This document shows, in pieces, positions 1 through 6,563 of a stretch of 12,317 bases of DNA. The DNA is from an uncultured archaeon (GTDB taxonomy: Archaea > Halobacteriota > Methanosarcinia > Methanosarcinales > Methanoperedenaceae), in contig CABMIA010000149.1 in assembly GCA_902386085.1 (NCBI GenBank), positions 1-12,317 on the forward strand, written 5' to 3'. Position numbers and translations under genes: made by a program. Position 1 is the stretch's first letter, and each line of letters begins with the position of its first letter. The notes beneath the pieces are model-generated. The model was not told where the DNA came from. It searched no databases and saw nothing but the letters and a program-made list of their open reading frames with translations.

Positions 1-78
1 AATGGAGAAAATATCGTTTAAGATATCGACTGCGGGAAAAATATCTATATCAAAAAAAAGTCAAACTCGAAAAACGAC

Positions 79-92
79 ATAAAAATTTTAAA
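79..92 (+). promoter_or_regulatory. Possible TATA box of the nucleotide-sugar dehydrogenase gene
   Basis: An A/T-only stretch (AAAAATTTTAAA) lies about 15-25 nt before the ATG at 106. No Shine-Dalgarno match precedes that ATG, so a leaderless or nearly leaderless transcript is possible. The whole first 100 bases are AT-rich, which makes any single box call weak. Confidence 0.3.
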
Positions 93-105
93 TTACAGAT
101 TACAT

Positions 106-1536
106 ATGAGCAATAAACTTAAAAAAATAATAGATAAGAAAGACCCCATCAAAAAAATCGGGGTTATCGGTATGGGATATGTAGGTATTCCCGCGGCAGT
201 TTTATTCGCAGATTCAGATGCTTTTGAGTCGGTATTGGGGTTCCAGCGCAACTCCCCGACATCCGGCTATAAGATAGAAATGCTAAACCGCGGGGAAAGC
301 CCGTTAAAGGGCGAAGAACCGGGACTTGAAGAGCTTATTAAGAAGGTCGTCCAGGCAAAAAAGTTTCAATGCACCCCTGACTTCTCCAGAATATCCGAAC
401 TTGATGCAATTACTCTGGCTATACAAACACCATTTTTAAGTAATGAGAGTCTTGAGCCGGATTTTGGCGCATTGATCGAAGGATTGAGGCTTGCAGGAAA
501 ATACCTTAACGAGGGAACACTTGTGGTATTGGAGTCCACTATCACTCCAGGTACCACGAACGGATTTGCGCGGCAGATACTGGAAGAGGAATCCGGTCTC
601 ACCGCAGGCGAGGATTTTGCCCTGGCACATGCCCCGGAGCGGGTAATGGTGGGCAGGCTGCTTCGCAATATCAGGGAGCATGACCGCATCGTAGGAGGTA
701 TTGACAAGGTCAGTACGGAACGGGCCATTGAACTTTATTCGCCTGTTCTTACAGAAGGAAAGATAATCCCGATGACGGCTACTGCAGCGGAAACTACCAA
801 GACTGCAGAAAACACTTTCCGTGACCTCCAGATAGCATCCATCAACCAGCTTGCTCTCTATTGTGAGGCAATGGGGATCAATGTCTATGATGTCAGGACA
901 GGCGTGGACAGCCTGAAAGGCGAGGGTATCACAAGAGCAGTGCTGTACCCGGGAGCGGGTGTTGGCGGCCACTGCCTGACCAAGGATACATATCATCTTG
1001 AAAGGGGCGTAAAGGTATCAGGAGGAAAACTGGATTATCCGGATGGTATGGATTCTCTTTTCGTACTTGCGCGAAAGGTTAATGATTTCATGCCTGTGCA
1101 TATGTATAACCTGACAGTCGAGGCGCTTTCGAGGGCCGGGAAGAAAACCGGGGATTCGAAAGTGGCTATTCTTGGCTGGGCATTTATCCGGAATTCGGAC
1201 GATGCCAGGAACCCGCCGTCTGAGCCGTACAGGAATCTGCTTCTCAGGTCAGGATGCAATGTGAACGTTCATGACCCTTATGTCATGGAATATCCTGGTG
1301 TAAGTATTTCTCATGAATTATCTGGTGTAGTTGAAGGCGCAGATGCTGTGGCTATTCTGACAGGGCATGATGAATATTCCGAGCTGGATGCCGGAACACT
1401 GAAACGTTTAATGGGAATGAAGCGCCCGGTTATTGTGGACGGGCGGAATGTGATAGAACCGGATGAGTTTATCGCTGAAGGTTTTGTATACAAGGGAATT
1501 GGTCGCGGTGATAAGAATGAACATCACATTAAATAA
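106..1536 (+). CDS. Nucleotide-sugar (UDP-sugar) dehydrogenase, UDP-glucose/UDP-ManNAc dehydrogenase family
   Basis: Cytoplasmic NAD-dependent enzyme that oxidises the C6 alcohol of a UDP-sugar to a uronate in two steps, supplying precursors for surface polysaccharide or protein glycans. The 476-residue protein has the family's usual layout. An N-terminal Rossmann fold carries GxGxxG at residues 22-27 (GMGYVG). The STITPGTT segment is at 144-151. A central helical domain has the KTAENTFRD block. The catalytic cysteine is Cys290 in GAGVGGHC. The C-terminal domain ends with a VDGRN segment. About 17 residues precede the Rossmann strand, slightly longer than usual. No Shine-Dalgarno is visible before the ATG, but it is the first start in frame and the extension is lysine-rich and plausible. 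The family is certain. The substrate is not readable from sequence: UDP-N-acetylmannosamine (WecC-type) and UDP-glucose are both possible. No other sugar genes are visible beside it. Confidence 0.93.
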   Translation: MSNKLKKIIDKKDPIKKIGVIGMGYVGIPAAVLFADSDAFESVLGFQRNSPTSGYKIEMLNRGESPLKGEEPGLEELIKKVVQAKKFQCTPDFSRISELDAITLAIQTPFLSNESLEPDFGALIEGLRLAGKYLNEGTLVVLESTITPGTTNGFARQILEEESGLTAGEDFALAHAPERVMVGRLLRNIREHDRIVGGIDKVSTERAIELYSPVLTEGKIIPMTATAAETTKTAENTFRDLQIASINQLALYCEAMGINVYDVRTGVDSLKGEGITRAVLYPGAGVGGHCLTKDTYHLERGVKVSGGKLDYPDGMDSLFVLARKVNDFMPVHMYNLTVEALSRAGKKTGDSKVAILGWAFIRNSDDARNPPSEPYRNLLLRSGCNVNVHDPYVMEYPGVSISHELSGVVEGADAVAILTGHDEYSELDAGTLKRLMGMKRPVIVDGRNVIEPDEFIAEGFVYKGIGRGDKNEHHIK

Positions 1537-1628
1537 AAAAATGCGGTTTTGATGATTCCATGAGTTCGTCTCAATTGTTAGTGCCGGCCCCCGGTTCATC
1601 AGGTGCGCGCCTCTGTCCCGCTACTGCG

Positions 1629-1645
1629 GATAAATAATATTAATA
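1629..1645 (+). promoter_or_regulatory. Possible TATA box of the dodecin/winged-helix unit
   Basis: An A/T-only run (TAAATAATATTAATA) stands out after a GC-rich stretch. It lies about 35-45 nt before the ATG at 1679, which leaves room for a short leader containing the GGTGA ribosome-binding site at 1669-1673. Judged by position and composition only. Confidence 0.4.
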
Positions 1646-1678
1646 CTCTTGCAACCCATCATATCCTGGGTGACACAA

Positions 1679-1906
1679 ATGCCATTTGTCAAGATAATCG
1701 ATACTGTAGGCTCATCCCCTGAGAGCTGGGAGCAGGCTGCAAAAAATGCAATAGAAGAGGCTTCAGAACTTCCTATTTTCAAGCGGAAAGGCAAAATTAC
1801 AAAAGCCACGATCAAAGGCTTTGACGTGGAGATCAGGGACAATAAAATAACCGCTTATCTCTGCAGGGTGGAGATGTTCCTGAGCGGCGCGGGTGATGCC
1901 GAATAA
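1679..1906 (+). CDS. Dodecin-family small protein
   Basis: A 75-residue protein with the dodecin pattern: a first beta strand (FVKIIDTVGSS), one helix with the family's SWEQAA motif at residues 16-21, then two longer strands ending in an amphipathic hydrophobic segment. Dodecins form hollow dodecamers that usually bind riboflavin or FMN; related calcium-binding dodecins are described in mycobacteria. The ATG at 1679 was chosen because GGTGA at 1669-1673 lies 5 nt before it and homologues begin at this point; an earlier in-frame start at 1649 would add ten unsupported residues. The usual flavin-stacking Trp of the second strand is missing (the only Trp is Trp17 in SWEQ). The Gln expected after Tyr60 is Leu61. 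Flavin binding is therefore doubtful. The downstream winged-helix gene starts one base after the stop. Confidence 0.85.
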   Translation: MPFVKIIDTVGSSPESWEQAAKNAIEEASELPIFKRKGKITKATIKGFDVEIRDNKITAYLCRVEMFLSGAGDAE

Positions 1907-1907
1907 A

Positions 1908-2216
1908 ATGGCCGAAATAAGCGATGACGAACTTGAAGCAATGCTTGAGCGCCGCCCCTCAGTGCGCGAAGCAAAGGTCGCTGACCACGAGCTCATGGTC
2001 AAGGCGCTTGAGCATCCTGTGAGGCGGAAGATGATAAAAACCATTGGGGTATTCGGGAAAACGAGGAGCGAACTGCTGAAAGAAGTGGGTGTGAATGACG
2101 CAGTGTTCAATTTCCAGACCGATTTCCTTATTAAAGGGAATTATCTCAAGATCGAGGGCGACACTTTCAGGCTGACGGACAGGGGGCTGGCGCTGCTACC
2201 CAATATCCCGAAATAA
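1908..2216 (+). CDS. Winged-helix DNA-binding domain protein, probable regulator
   Basis: A 102-residue soluble protein. Residues 1-30 are a charged acidic helix. From about residue 34 the pattern matches a winged helix: a helix with ALEHPVRRKMIKTIG, a second helix with TRSELLKEVG, a recognition-helix region, a wing (GNYLKIEGDTFRLT) and a final helix DRGLALL. This is the arrangement of ArsR-like archaeal regulators, though I cannot name a subfamily and no metal-binding cysteines are present. The ATG at 1908 is preferred: GGGTGAT at 1891-1897 lies 10 nt before it and it starts one base after the dodecin stop, implying co-transcription. GTG 1893 or ATG 1896 would overlap the dodecin gene and lack such a site. 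The last 21 nt overlap the end of cofD on the other strand. A role in controlling its own operon is inference only. Confidence 0.75.
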   Translation: MAEISDDELEAMLERRPSVREAKVADHELMVKALEHPVRRKMIKTIGVFGKTRSELLKEVGVNDAVFNFQTDFLIKGNYLKIEGDTFRLTDRGLALLPNIPK

Positions 2217-3110
2217 GTCAAGTATCTTTATAGCGAGCGCCTCACTTTTCTCAACAGTCGTCATCATTGTATCAAATCTTACCGTCTTTACCGGGAACTC
2301 ATTTTCATCCGCGGTATCCCTCTCATCGATAACCATCATATCCAGAATATCCCCGTAACATTGCGCCACTCCCAACGAAGAAACAGGAAATCCCCGTGCC
2401 TTCATCAACTTCCCTGCGGGTCCGCTGACAGGCGCATCCCCGATGATCGGGCTGATTGCTATCACTTTTTTCCAGGACAATATTCCGCGTATTTCTTTTA
2501 ACGCAAGAATAGGCCCGATGCTTGTTATGGGGTTGCTCGGCCCGATTATCACTTTATCATCAGACCCCAGCGCCTCCATGACTTCTCGTGTGGTTTTTGC
2601 TTTTTCAATTCCCTTAATGTTAACTTCAAGCACATCTGGTTCGCCCTTCGCTCCCACCCAGAAATCCTGGAAATGCATCTCCCCCTGCGGGGTTTTGATC
2701 ATCGTATCCACTTTTTCATCGCACATCGGAAGGACATTCGCCCGGATTCGCATCGCCGCTGAAAGCTGCATGGTCGCCTTCGTTAAACTCGTGCCTTTTC
2801 TCATCAGTTCCGAGCGGAAAATGTGAGTGGCGCGGTCTGCATCCCCTATCATGAGTTTTTCATTAATTCCCAATTTTTTTAAGGTTTCATTAGTAGAAAA
2901 GGTATCATTCCTTACCCCCCACCACTTCGTATCATCCAGTTGCCCTGAAAAAAGGTATAATACGGTATCAAGGTCCGGGGAGACAAGATTCCCTGAAACC
3001 ACGATATCCTCTGCCGTGTTCACAATTACCGTGATCTTCTCATCAGGGATAAGCCTCCTGAGTCCCTGGATTAGCTTGGGCGTCCCAGTCCCGCCTGACA
3101 GAAGGATCAT
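2196..3110 (-). CDS. cofD: 2-phospho-L-lactate transferase (coenzyme F420 biosynthesis)
   Basis: CofD transfers the phospholactyl (or enolpyruvyl) moiety from its guanylyl-activated form to the deazaflavin Fo, giving F420-0 or dehydro-F420-0. F420 is the main hydride carrier of methanogens and relatives. The 304-residue length matches the family. The N-terminal glycine-rich SGGTGTPKL (residues 5-13) and the NTAED block (31-35) form the nucleotide/Fo site. DADRATH, further in, and GPSNPITSIGPIL, in the C-terminal half, are also typical. The ATG at 3110 starts on the second base after the permease stop and has GAGGG about 5 nt upstream inside that gene, so translation is probably coupled to the ABC transporter genes. 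The 3' end overlaps the convergent winged-helix gene. Confidence 0.95.
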   Translation of the reverse strand: MILLSGGTGTPKLIQGLRRLIPDEKITVIVNTAEDIVVSGNLVSPDLDTVLYLFSGQLDDTKWWGVRNDTFSTNETLKKLGINEKLMIGDADRATHIFRSELMRKGTSLTKATMQLSAAMRIRANVLPMCDEKVDTMIKTPQGEMHFQDFWVGAKGEPDVLEVNIKGIEKAKTTREVMEALGSDDKVIIGPSNPITSIGPILALKEIRGILSWKKVIAISPIIGDAPVSGPAGKLMKARGFPVSSLGVAQCYGDILDMMVIDERDTADENEFPVKTVRFDTMMTTVEKSEALAIKILDLFRDIG

Positions 3111-3111
3111 A

Positions 3112-3876
3112 TCAGACCCTCATTTTCTCAAACATCTTCCCGCCCAATCCTATCATCGCGAAAGCAAATAATAGTAGCACCCCGATGCTTACGTAAATTG
3201 AAATCGGGGAACTGCCAAGCAAACAAAATCGAAGCGCTTCGACACCATAGGTGAGAGGATTTGCATATACGAGTACCCTGAGCCAGGCCGGAAGGTTTGT
3301 GATGGGAAAAAATGCCCCGCTTAAGAGAACAAGCGGCATGGTCAGGAAACTCATGACCATCTGGAATCCCTCGTGGCTGTCGATCTTGCTTGCAAGGGCA
3401 ATACCCAATCCTATAAACCCTATGCCTGAAATGAACATCACAGGAATACTTGCGAGCACTCCCGGGATCGACGTATATTCAATCCCGATCAGCCGCGCAA
3501 TTATCATTATTAAAACTCCCTGTATCATGGACGTCGTGACGCCGCCGACTGCTTTTCCCAGCGCCACAAAGAAACGGCTGACCGGCGCGATCAATATTTC
3601 CTTGAGGAATCCGAATTCCCTGTCCCATATAATGGACACGCCGCCCATCAGGGATGAGAAAAGAATTGCCATGCCTATCAATCCCGGCGCCAGGTAACTT
3701 TTATCGAACCTGCCGCCTCCGGGAAGCTGGAAGGATGAACTGAAACCTGCGCCCAGGATGATGAGGAAGAAAAATGGCGTTGCAAGAGACCCGATTATTC
3801 GTGATTTTGAACGCCAGAAACGCAGCATCTCTCGAAGCCACATCGTATAGATCGTATTGAGCGCTTTTCGTACCAT
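3112..3876 (-). CDS. ABC-2 type transporter permease
   Basis: A 254-residue integral membrane protein with about six hydrophobic segments: near residues 30-46, 60-82, 108-128, 138-162, 173-192 and 228-246. Between the second and third is the conserved WDREFGFLKEILIAPVSR stretch of the DrrB/NodJ-like ABC-2 family. A LLSGAFFPITNLPAWL loop precedes the last helices, followed by NPLTYGVEALR. It should form the membrane channel for the adjacent ATPase and export a drug, lipid, glycan or other hydrophobic compound; the substrate cannot be read. The ATG overlaps the ATPase stop codon by one base (TAATG). A near-perfect AAGGAGG ribosome-binding site sits just before it inside the ATPase gene, so the two proteins are probably made in matched amounts. 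Confidence 0.9.
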   Translation of the reverse strand: MVRKALNTIYTMWLREMLRFWRSKSRIIGSLATPFFFLIILGAGFSSSFQLPGGGRFDKSYLAPGLIGMAILFSSLMGGVSIIWDREFGFLKEILIAPVSRFFVALGKAVGGVTTSMIQGVLIMIIARLIGIEYTSIPGVLASIPVMFISGIGFIGLGIALASKIDSHEGFQMVMSFLTMPLVLLSGAFFPITNLPAWLRVLVYANPLTYGVEALRFCLLGSSPISIYVSIGVLLLFAFAMIGLGGKMFEKMRV

Positions 3877-4874
3877 TATTTCCTCCTTGAGCGGATTATA
3901 TAGCCGACCCTTTCGACTTCGCTTACCTCTTTATCCCGTATCGCACGGCCCGTGTGGTGGAGGAATACGTCATCCAGCGTGGGTTTTCGCAGGTTGACCG
4001 AAAGGATTGAGATACCTGCACTGGAAGCTAAATTCAGGATATGCGGGATCTGGTGTTCGCCGTTTTCCACGGTAATAAAAACCTCATTGCCTTTCTTGGA
4101 TATGATATTGGCGCAGCCGTTCCTGGAATAGATATCGCATAGTCTTGCTATCTCATCGGGTTTTTCGATTTCGAGTATGATAACATCTCCACCAAGTGCG
4201 CTTTTCAGGGCTGTCGGCGTATCGAGCGCAACAATCTCCCCGTGATCGATAATCGCGATCCTGCCGCACAGATGGTCTGCTTCCTCCATATAATGGGTGG
4301 TCAGCACTATGGTCACTCCCTCTTCTTTATTCAGGATCTTAATGTATTCCCAGATATGGTTCCTTGTCTGGGGATCAAGACCGAGCGTGGGTTCGTCTAA
4401 GAACAGGACATGAGGGTGATGCATAAGTCCCCGCGCGATCTCAAGACGCCTCATCATCCCGCCTGAATATGTCCTCACGATTGCATCTGCCCTCTCCGAG
4501 AGTTCAACCAGGGAGAGAACTTCATTGATCCTTTTTTTCCTCGTTTTGCCGTCAAGTCCATAAAGCCTTCCGTGGAGGTCAAGATTTTCCCTGCCTGTGA
4601 GCCTGTCATCAAGCGTGGTATCCTGGAACACGACCCCGATGTTCTGCCTGACCGAAGAAGCGTCCTTGATCACGTCAAAATCCCAGACACGGGCCCTTCC
4701 CCCGGATGGTTCGATCATCGTGGAGAGCATACTTATGAGAGTGGTTTTTCCAGCACCGTTCGGACCGAGGAGACCGAACAGCTCACCGGGTTCTACAGAG
4801 ATGCTGACGTTGTTTACTGCGGTAATCTCATCGAATTTTTTGGTTATTCCCTCTGTCTCGATAGCATAAAGCAT
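3876..4874 (-). CDS. ABC transporter ATP-binding protein, DrrA-like
   Basis: A 332-residue ATPase that powers the ABC-2 permease encoded next to it. All nucleotide-binding motifs are intact: Walker A GPNGAGKT at 37-44, Q-loop Gln84, signature YSGGM at 136-140, Walker B with LFLDEP at 157-162, D-loop GLD at 165-167 and switch His194. After the core (to about residue 225) comes a C-terminal domain of about 100 residues ending with the NLRKPTLDDVFL motif typical of the DrrA/DUF4162 group of exporters. The ATG at 4874 is the natural family start, although only a weak GAG ribosome-binding element precedes it. It is the first gene of a probable three-gene operon with the permease and cofD. Confidence 0.93.
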   Translation of the reverse strand: MLYAIETEGITKKFDEITAVNNVSISVEPGELFGLLGPNGAGKTTLISMLSTMIEPSGGRARVWDFDVIKDASSVRQNIGVVFQDTTLDDRLTGRENLDLHGRLYGLDGKTRKKRINEVLSLVELSERADAIVRTYSGGMMRRLEIARGLMHHPHVLFLDEPTLGLDPQTRNHIWEYIKILNKEEGVTIVLTTHYMEEADHLCGRIAIIDHGEIVALDTPTALKSALGGDVIILEIEKPDEIARLCDIYSRNGCANIISKKGNEVFITVENGEHQIPHILNLASSAGISILSVNLRKPTLDDVFLHHTGRAIRDKEVSEVERVGYIIRSRRK

Positions 4875-5025
4875 GCTCTTTTCTTGGCGTGTGAATGTTT
4901 AAAGATTATTAAACGAAATCCATAACCCTCAGGATCGTTAAATTCTATAACCTTAACTTTGTAATTTTTTTGGGAATATTCTCTAAGGAATCTGCCAGCT
5001 TCAATACATCATATTTTAATTTATT
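4875..5025 (-). promoter_or_regulatory. Spacer with possible promoter of the ABC-cofD operon
   Basis: This 151-nt AT-rich spacer separates the SemiSWEET stop from the ATPase start. On the minus strand TTTAATAATCTTTAAA at about 4899-4914 is a plausible TATA region some 30 nt before the ATPase ATG, so the operon may have its own start. No open frame or clear hairpin was found in the rest. Confidence 0.3.
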
Positions 5026-5277
5026 TCAATCATAACGATAATACAAAACTATTGCTGCGACAATCGTTATAAAACTAACAGTATTTGCTGTTATAATAAT
5101 GATATCGCCAAGGTGGATTCCGTACAAAGTCCACAGTATGACACCAACGCCATACTGATAGAACGTAGCAAGGCTCACACCCTTTGCACACTTTGTCCTG
5201 TGTATTTTTATTATCTGCGGCACGAACCCGAAGGTCGTCAGGAGGGCTGCTGCAGTTCCTATTAAGTACCATTCCAT
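5026..5277 (-). CDS. SemiSWEET family sugar transporter (MtN3/PQ-loop)
   Basis: An 83-residue membrane protein with three hydrophobic helices (about 4-22, 36-54 and 58-80), the exact size and topology of a SemiSWEET half-transporter, which works as a homodimer. Family marks are the PQ motif in the first helix (GFVPQI, Pro20-Gln21), the KGVSLATF entry to the second helix, LWTLYG at 48-53 and an Asn in the third helix (Asn65). In characterised bacterial members the equivalent Trp and Asn line the sugar pocket; here Trp49 and Asn65 are present. These proteins move mono- or disaccharides down a gradient, but the substrate here is unknown. No good ribosome-binding site precedes the ATG. It lies 66 nt downstream of rubredoxin on the same strand, with a possible TATA region in between. 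Confidence 0.85.
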   Translation of the reverse strand: MEWYLIGTAAALLTTFGFVPQIIKIHRTKCAKGVSLATFYQYGVGVILWTLYGIHLGDIIIITANTVSFITIVAAIVLYYRYD

Positions 5278-5330
5278 ATCGTGTTACATGTGCCATCGTT
5301 AAGATTAATATTGTGATGAAGATTTTATCA

Positions 5331-5346
5331 TATTTTATATATATTA
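5331..5346 (-). promoter_or_regulatory. Possible TATA box of the SemiSWEET gene
   Basis: On the minus strand this reads TATATATAAAATA, overlapping the rubredoxin stop codon and lying about 55-70 nt before the SemiSWEET ATG. It suggests separate transcription of the transporter, but the local base composition makes chance matches likely. Confidence 0.35.
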
Positions 5347-5499
5347 TACCTTTTCAAACATATCCTTTGGCGCCCCGCACACAGGGCAGACCCAGTCATC
5401 AGGCAGTTTTTCAAAATCAGTTCCAGGATTGGCTTTCGGCGGGTCCCCGATGTCGGGGTCGTATATATAGCCGCAGACGGTACATCGATATTTTTGCAT
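5344..5499 (-). CDS. Rubredoxin
   Basis: A 51-residue cytoplasmic electron carrier with a single iron held by four cysteines. Both knuckles are intact: Cys6 and Cys9 in CTVCGYIY, and Cys38 and Cys41 in CPVCGAPKD. The conserved acidic and aromatic residues between them ([20 protein letters not shown]) are also present, so identification is secure. In anaerobic archaea rubredoxins pass electrons to oxygen- and peroxide-detoxifying proteins and other oxidoreductases; no partner gene is adjacent here. The ATG at 5499 is supported by GGTGA 5 nt upstream and by the normal family N-terminus. Confidence 0.96.
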   Translation of the reverse strand: MQKYRCTVCGYIYDPDIGDPPKANPGTDFEKLPDDWVCPVCGAPKDMFEKV

Positions 5500-5640
5500 T
5501 TAACTCACCCATACGTAAATCCTTTTGCAATAACAAAAAGGTTGCTATGAGCCCCCGGAATTGCACCTTCGGAGGACGGCACACATCCCTTCGGACATAT
5601 GTGGATATAATGGGAAGTCATGTTATAAGCCTTAAAATGT
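5500..5640 (-). promoter_or_regulatory. Leader and promoter region of rubredoxin
   Basis: Minus-strand TATA-like elements at 5621-5630 (GCTTATAACA) and 5603-5613 (CATTATATCC) would give a leader of roughly 75-100 nt. The leader holds an imperfect hairpin at 5579-5602 with a GAAG loop, the short motif TCCGAAGG twice, a G-rich GGGGG, and a CCTTTT/AAAAGG hairpin shortly before the ribosome-binding site. I see no match to a riboswitch class I know. Confidence 0.35.
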
Positions 5641-5682
5641 TGCTCTTTGCCCTCTTCTGGTGGAGTCATGCATGAGTGGTTC

Positions 5683-5697
5683 AAAAAAAAAGAAAAA
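5683..5697 (-). terminator. Oligo-T terminator after the micro-ORF
   Basis: The minus strand reads TTTTTCTTTTTTTTT about 15 nt after the stop codon of the 17-codon frame. Archaeal transcription ends intrinsically at such T-runs without needing a hairpin, so this fits the end of a short transcript carrying the micro-ORF. Confidence 0.6.
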
Positions 5698-5711
5698 TTC
5701 AGCTTAAACCA

Positions 5712-5765
5712 TTATTTCTTAGGCGCAGGCTTATCCTTGGGTTTCTTTTTCTCCTTGTTGGACAT
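5712..5765 (-). CDS. Putative 17-residue lysine/proline-rich micro-protein
   Basis: A very short frame coding MSNKEKKKPKDKPAPKK. It is presented as a gene because the signals around it are better than those of many long genes here: AGGAGG at 5776-5781, 10 nt before the ATG; an oligo-T terminator shortly after the stop; and a plausible TATA box (TTTATATT at 5897-5904, minus strand) about 130 nt upstream. The frame is open further upstream but offers no earlier ATG, GTG or TTG. Nine of 17 residues are lysine and three are proline, so the peptide would be disordered and strongly basic, suited to binding nucleic acid or an acidic surface. The function is unknown, and the transcript could instead act as an RNA. 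Confidence 0.45.
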   Translation of the reverse strand: MSNKEKKKPKDKPAPKK

Positions 5766-5953
5766 TACTTGTTCGCCTCCTGACCCTTTGTGGTCATAGA
5801 TGATATGATTTTCAGGAGATGAACTTTTCTGTTATAGCATTGGCACTACCACGAAACAACTGACTGCACTTAATACAGAGTAGTTCCAAGTCAATAATAT
5901 AAAGTCGTAAAATATATATCGATATAATACATTGCAAAGGCGCTCAATAAATA
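5766..5953. promoter_or_regulatory. Divergent promoter region between micro-ORF and orphan gene
   Basis: This spacer serves two directions. On the plus strand AAAATATATAT at 5909-5919 lies about 35-45 nt before the ATG at 5954, giving a leader of roughly 14 nt. On the minus strand TTTATATT at 5897-5904 could start the micro-ORF transcript with a leader of about 105 nt. No coding frame with a ribosome-binding site was found in the leader. Confidence 0.4.
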
Positions 5954-6442
5954 ATGTCAGAATTCATAAAACACGATAAAATTGCAGAAATGGCAGGAAT
6001 ACCCATTTGCATATCGAATGAAATCAATAGATTCATTGATGACATAAATCCTCCAAAAGAATTTGAAGAACACAATACCGAAAGAAAAATATTCGTTTGC
6101 GGGCACTTGAATGTGTCAATAAGAACTTTATTAGGATCCGTAAAATCGAAGAATAGTCCTTTACATGATAGAGGGAAAGAGGAACGGGTACAAAAAGAGG
6201 ACTTAAAATGGCTCCTGGCAACGAGAAAAGAATATATTAAGTGCTACTATCTGCATTTCGCTATTGATCATATTAATGATAATAAAGGCTGGATGAAAGA
6301 TACCGGGGGGACTGTTAACGATTGCCTAAATATATGGGAGAAAAAACATGCTGTTATTATTCCGGGGACAGAGCCATACTTAAGGGATGTAATGGATTTT
6401 CTGAGAAATAATATCGAAAATATCAAAGAAATTGTATTTTAG
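5954..6442 (+). CDS. Unrecognised 162-residue soluble protein
   Basis: I do not recognise this protein. It has no signal peptide, no membrane segment and no repeat, and looks mainly helical and highly charged. It opens with a helix containing KHDKIAEMAGIPICISNEINRFIDD, has a FVCGHLNVSIRTLLGSVKSK segment at about 47-66, a second helical part (DLKWLLATRKEYIKCYYLHFAIDHI, 83-107) and a C-terminal helix from about 141. Seven His and four Cys are spread through it (His7, Cys19, Cys49, His51, Cys97, His101, His106, Cys124 among them), so a metal site is conceivable but not shown. The gene is more AT-rich than its neighbours and lies alone on its strand, which could mean recent transfer. A TATA-like box precedes the ATG, but no good ribosome-binding site does. 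Confidence 0.7.
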   Translation: MSEFIKHDKIAEMAGIPICISNEINRFIDDINPPKEFEEHNTERKIFVCGHLNVSIRTLLGSVKSKNSPLHDRGKEERVQKEDLKWLLATRKEYIKCYYLHFAIDHINDNKGWMKDTGGTVNDCLNIWEKKHAVIIPGTEPYLRDVMDFLRNNIENIKEIVF

Positions 6443-6563
6443 ACTATAGATATTAAATGCATAAAGTGAGTCATTCAGAAAATACGACGAAAGTTGTAAC
6501 TATGCCAGTCACAGGAACAGGGAAGGAGTGCAATATACAGCACATCGCAATCGACAATCGGCA

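Noticed and set aside
436..996. Long minus-strand open frame inside the dehydrogenase gene
   Set aside because: It lies opposite a clear enzyme gene with intact motifs, has no recognisable domain and looks like a shadow of the real frame.
1549..1605. TGATGA sequences resembling C boxes of a C/D guide RNA, on both strands
   Set aside because: No purine before the box and no CTGA D box at a suitable distance.
5184..5675. 163-codon plus-strand frame
   Set aside because: It runs antisense through SemiSWEET and rubredoxin, both securely identified, has no ribosome-binding site, and its residues look random.
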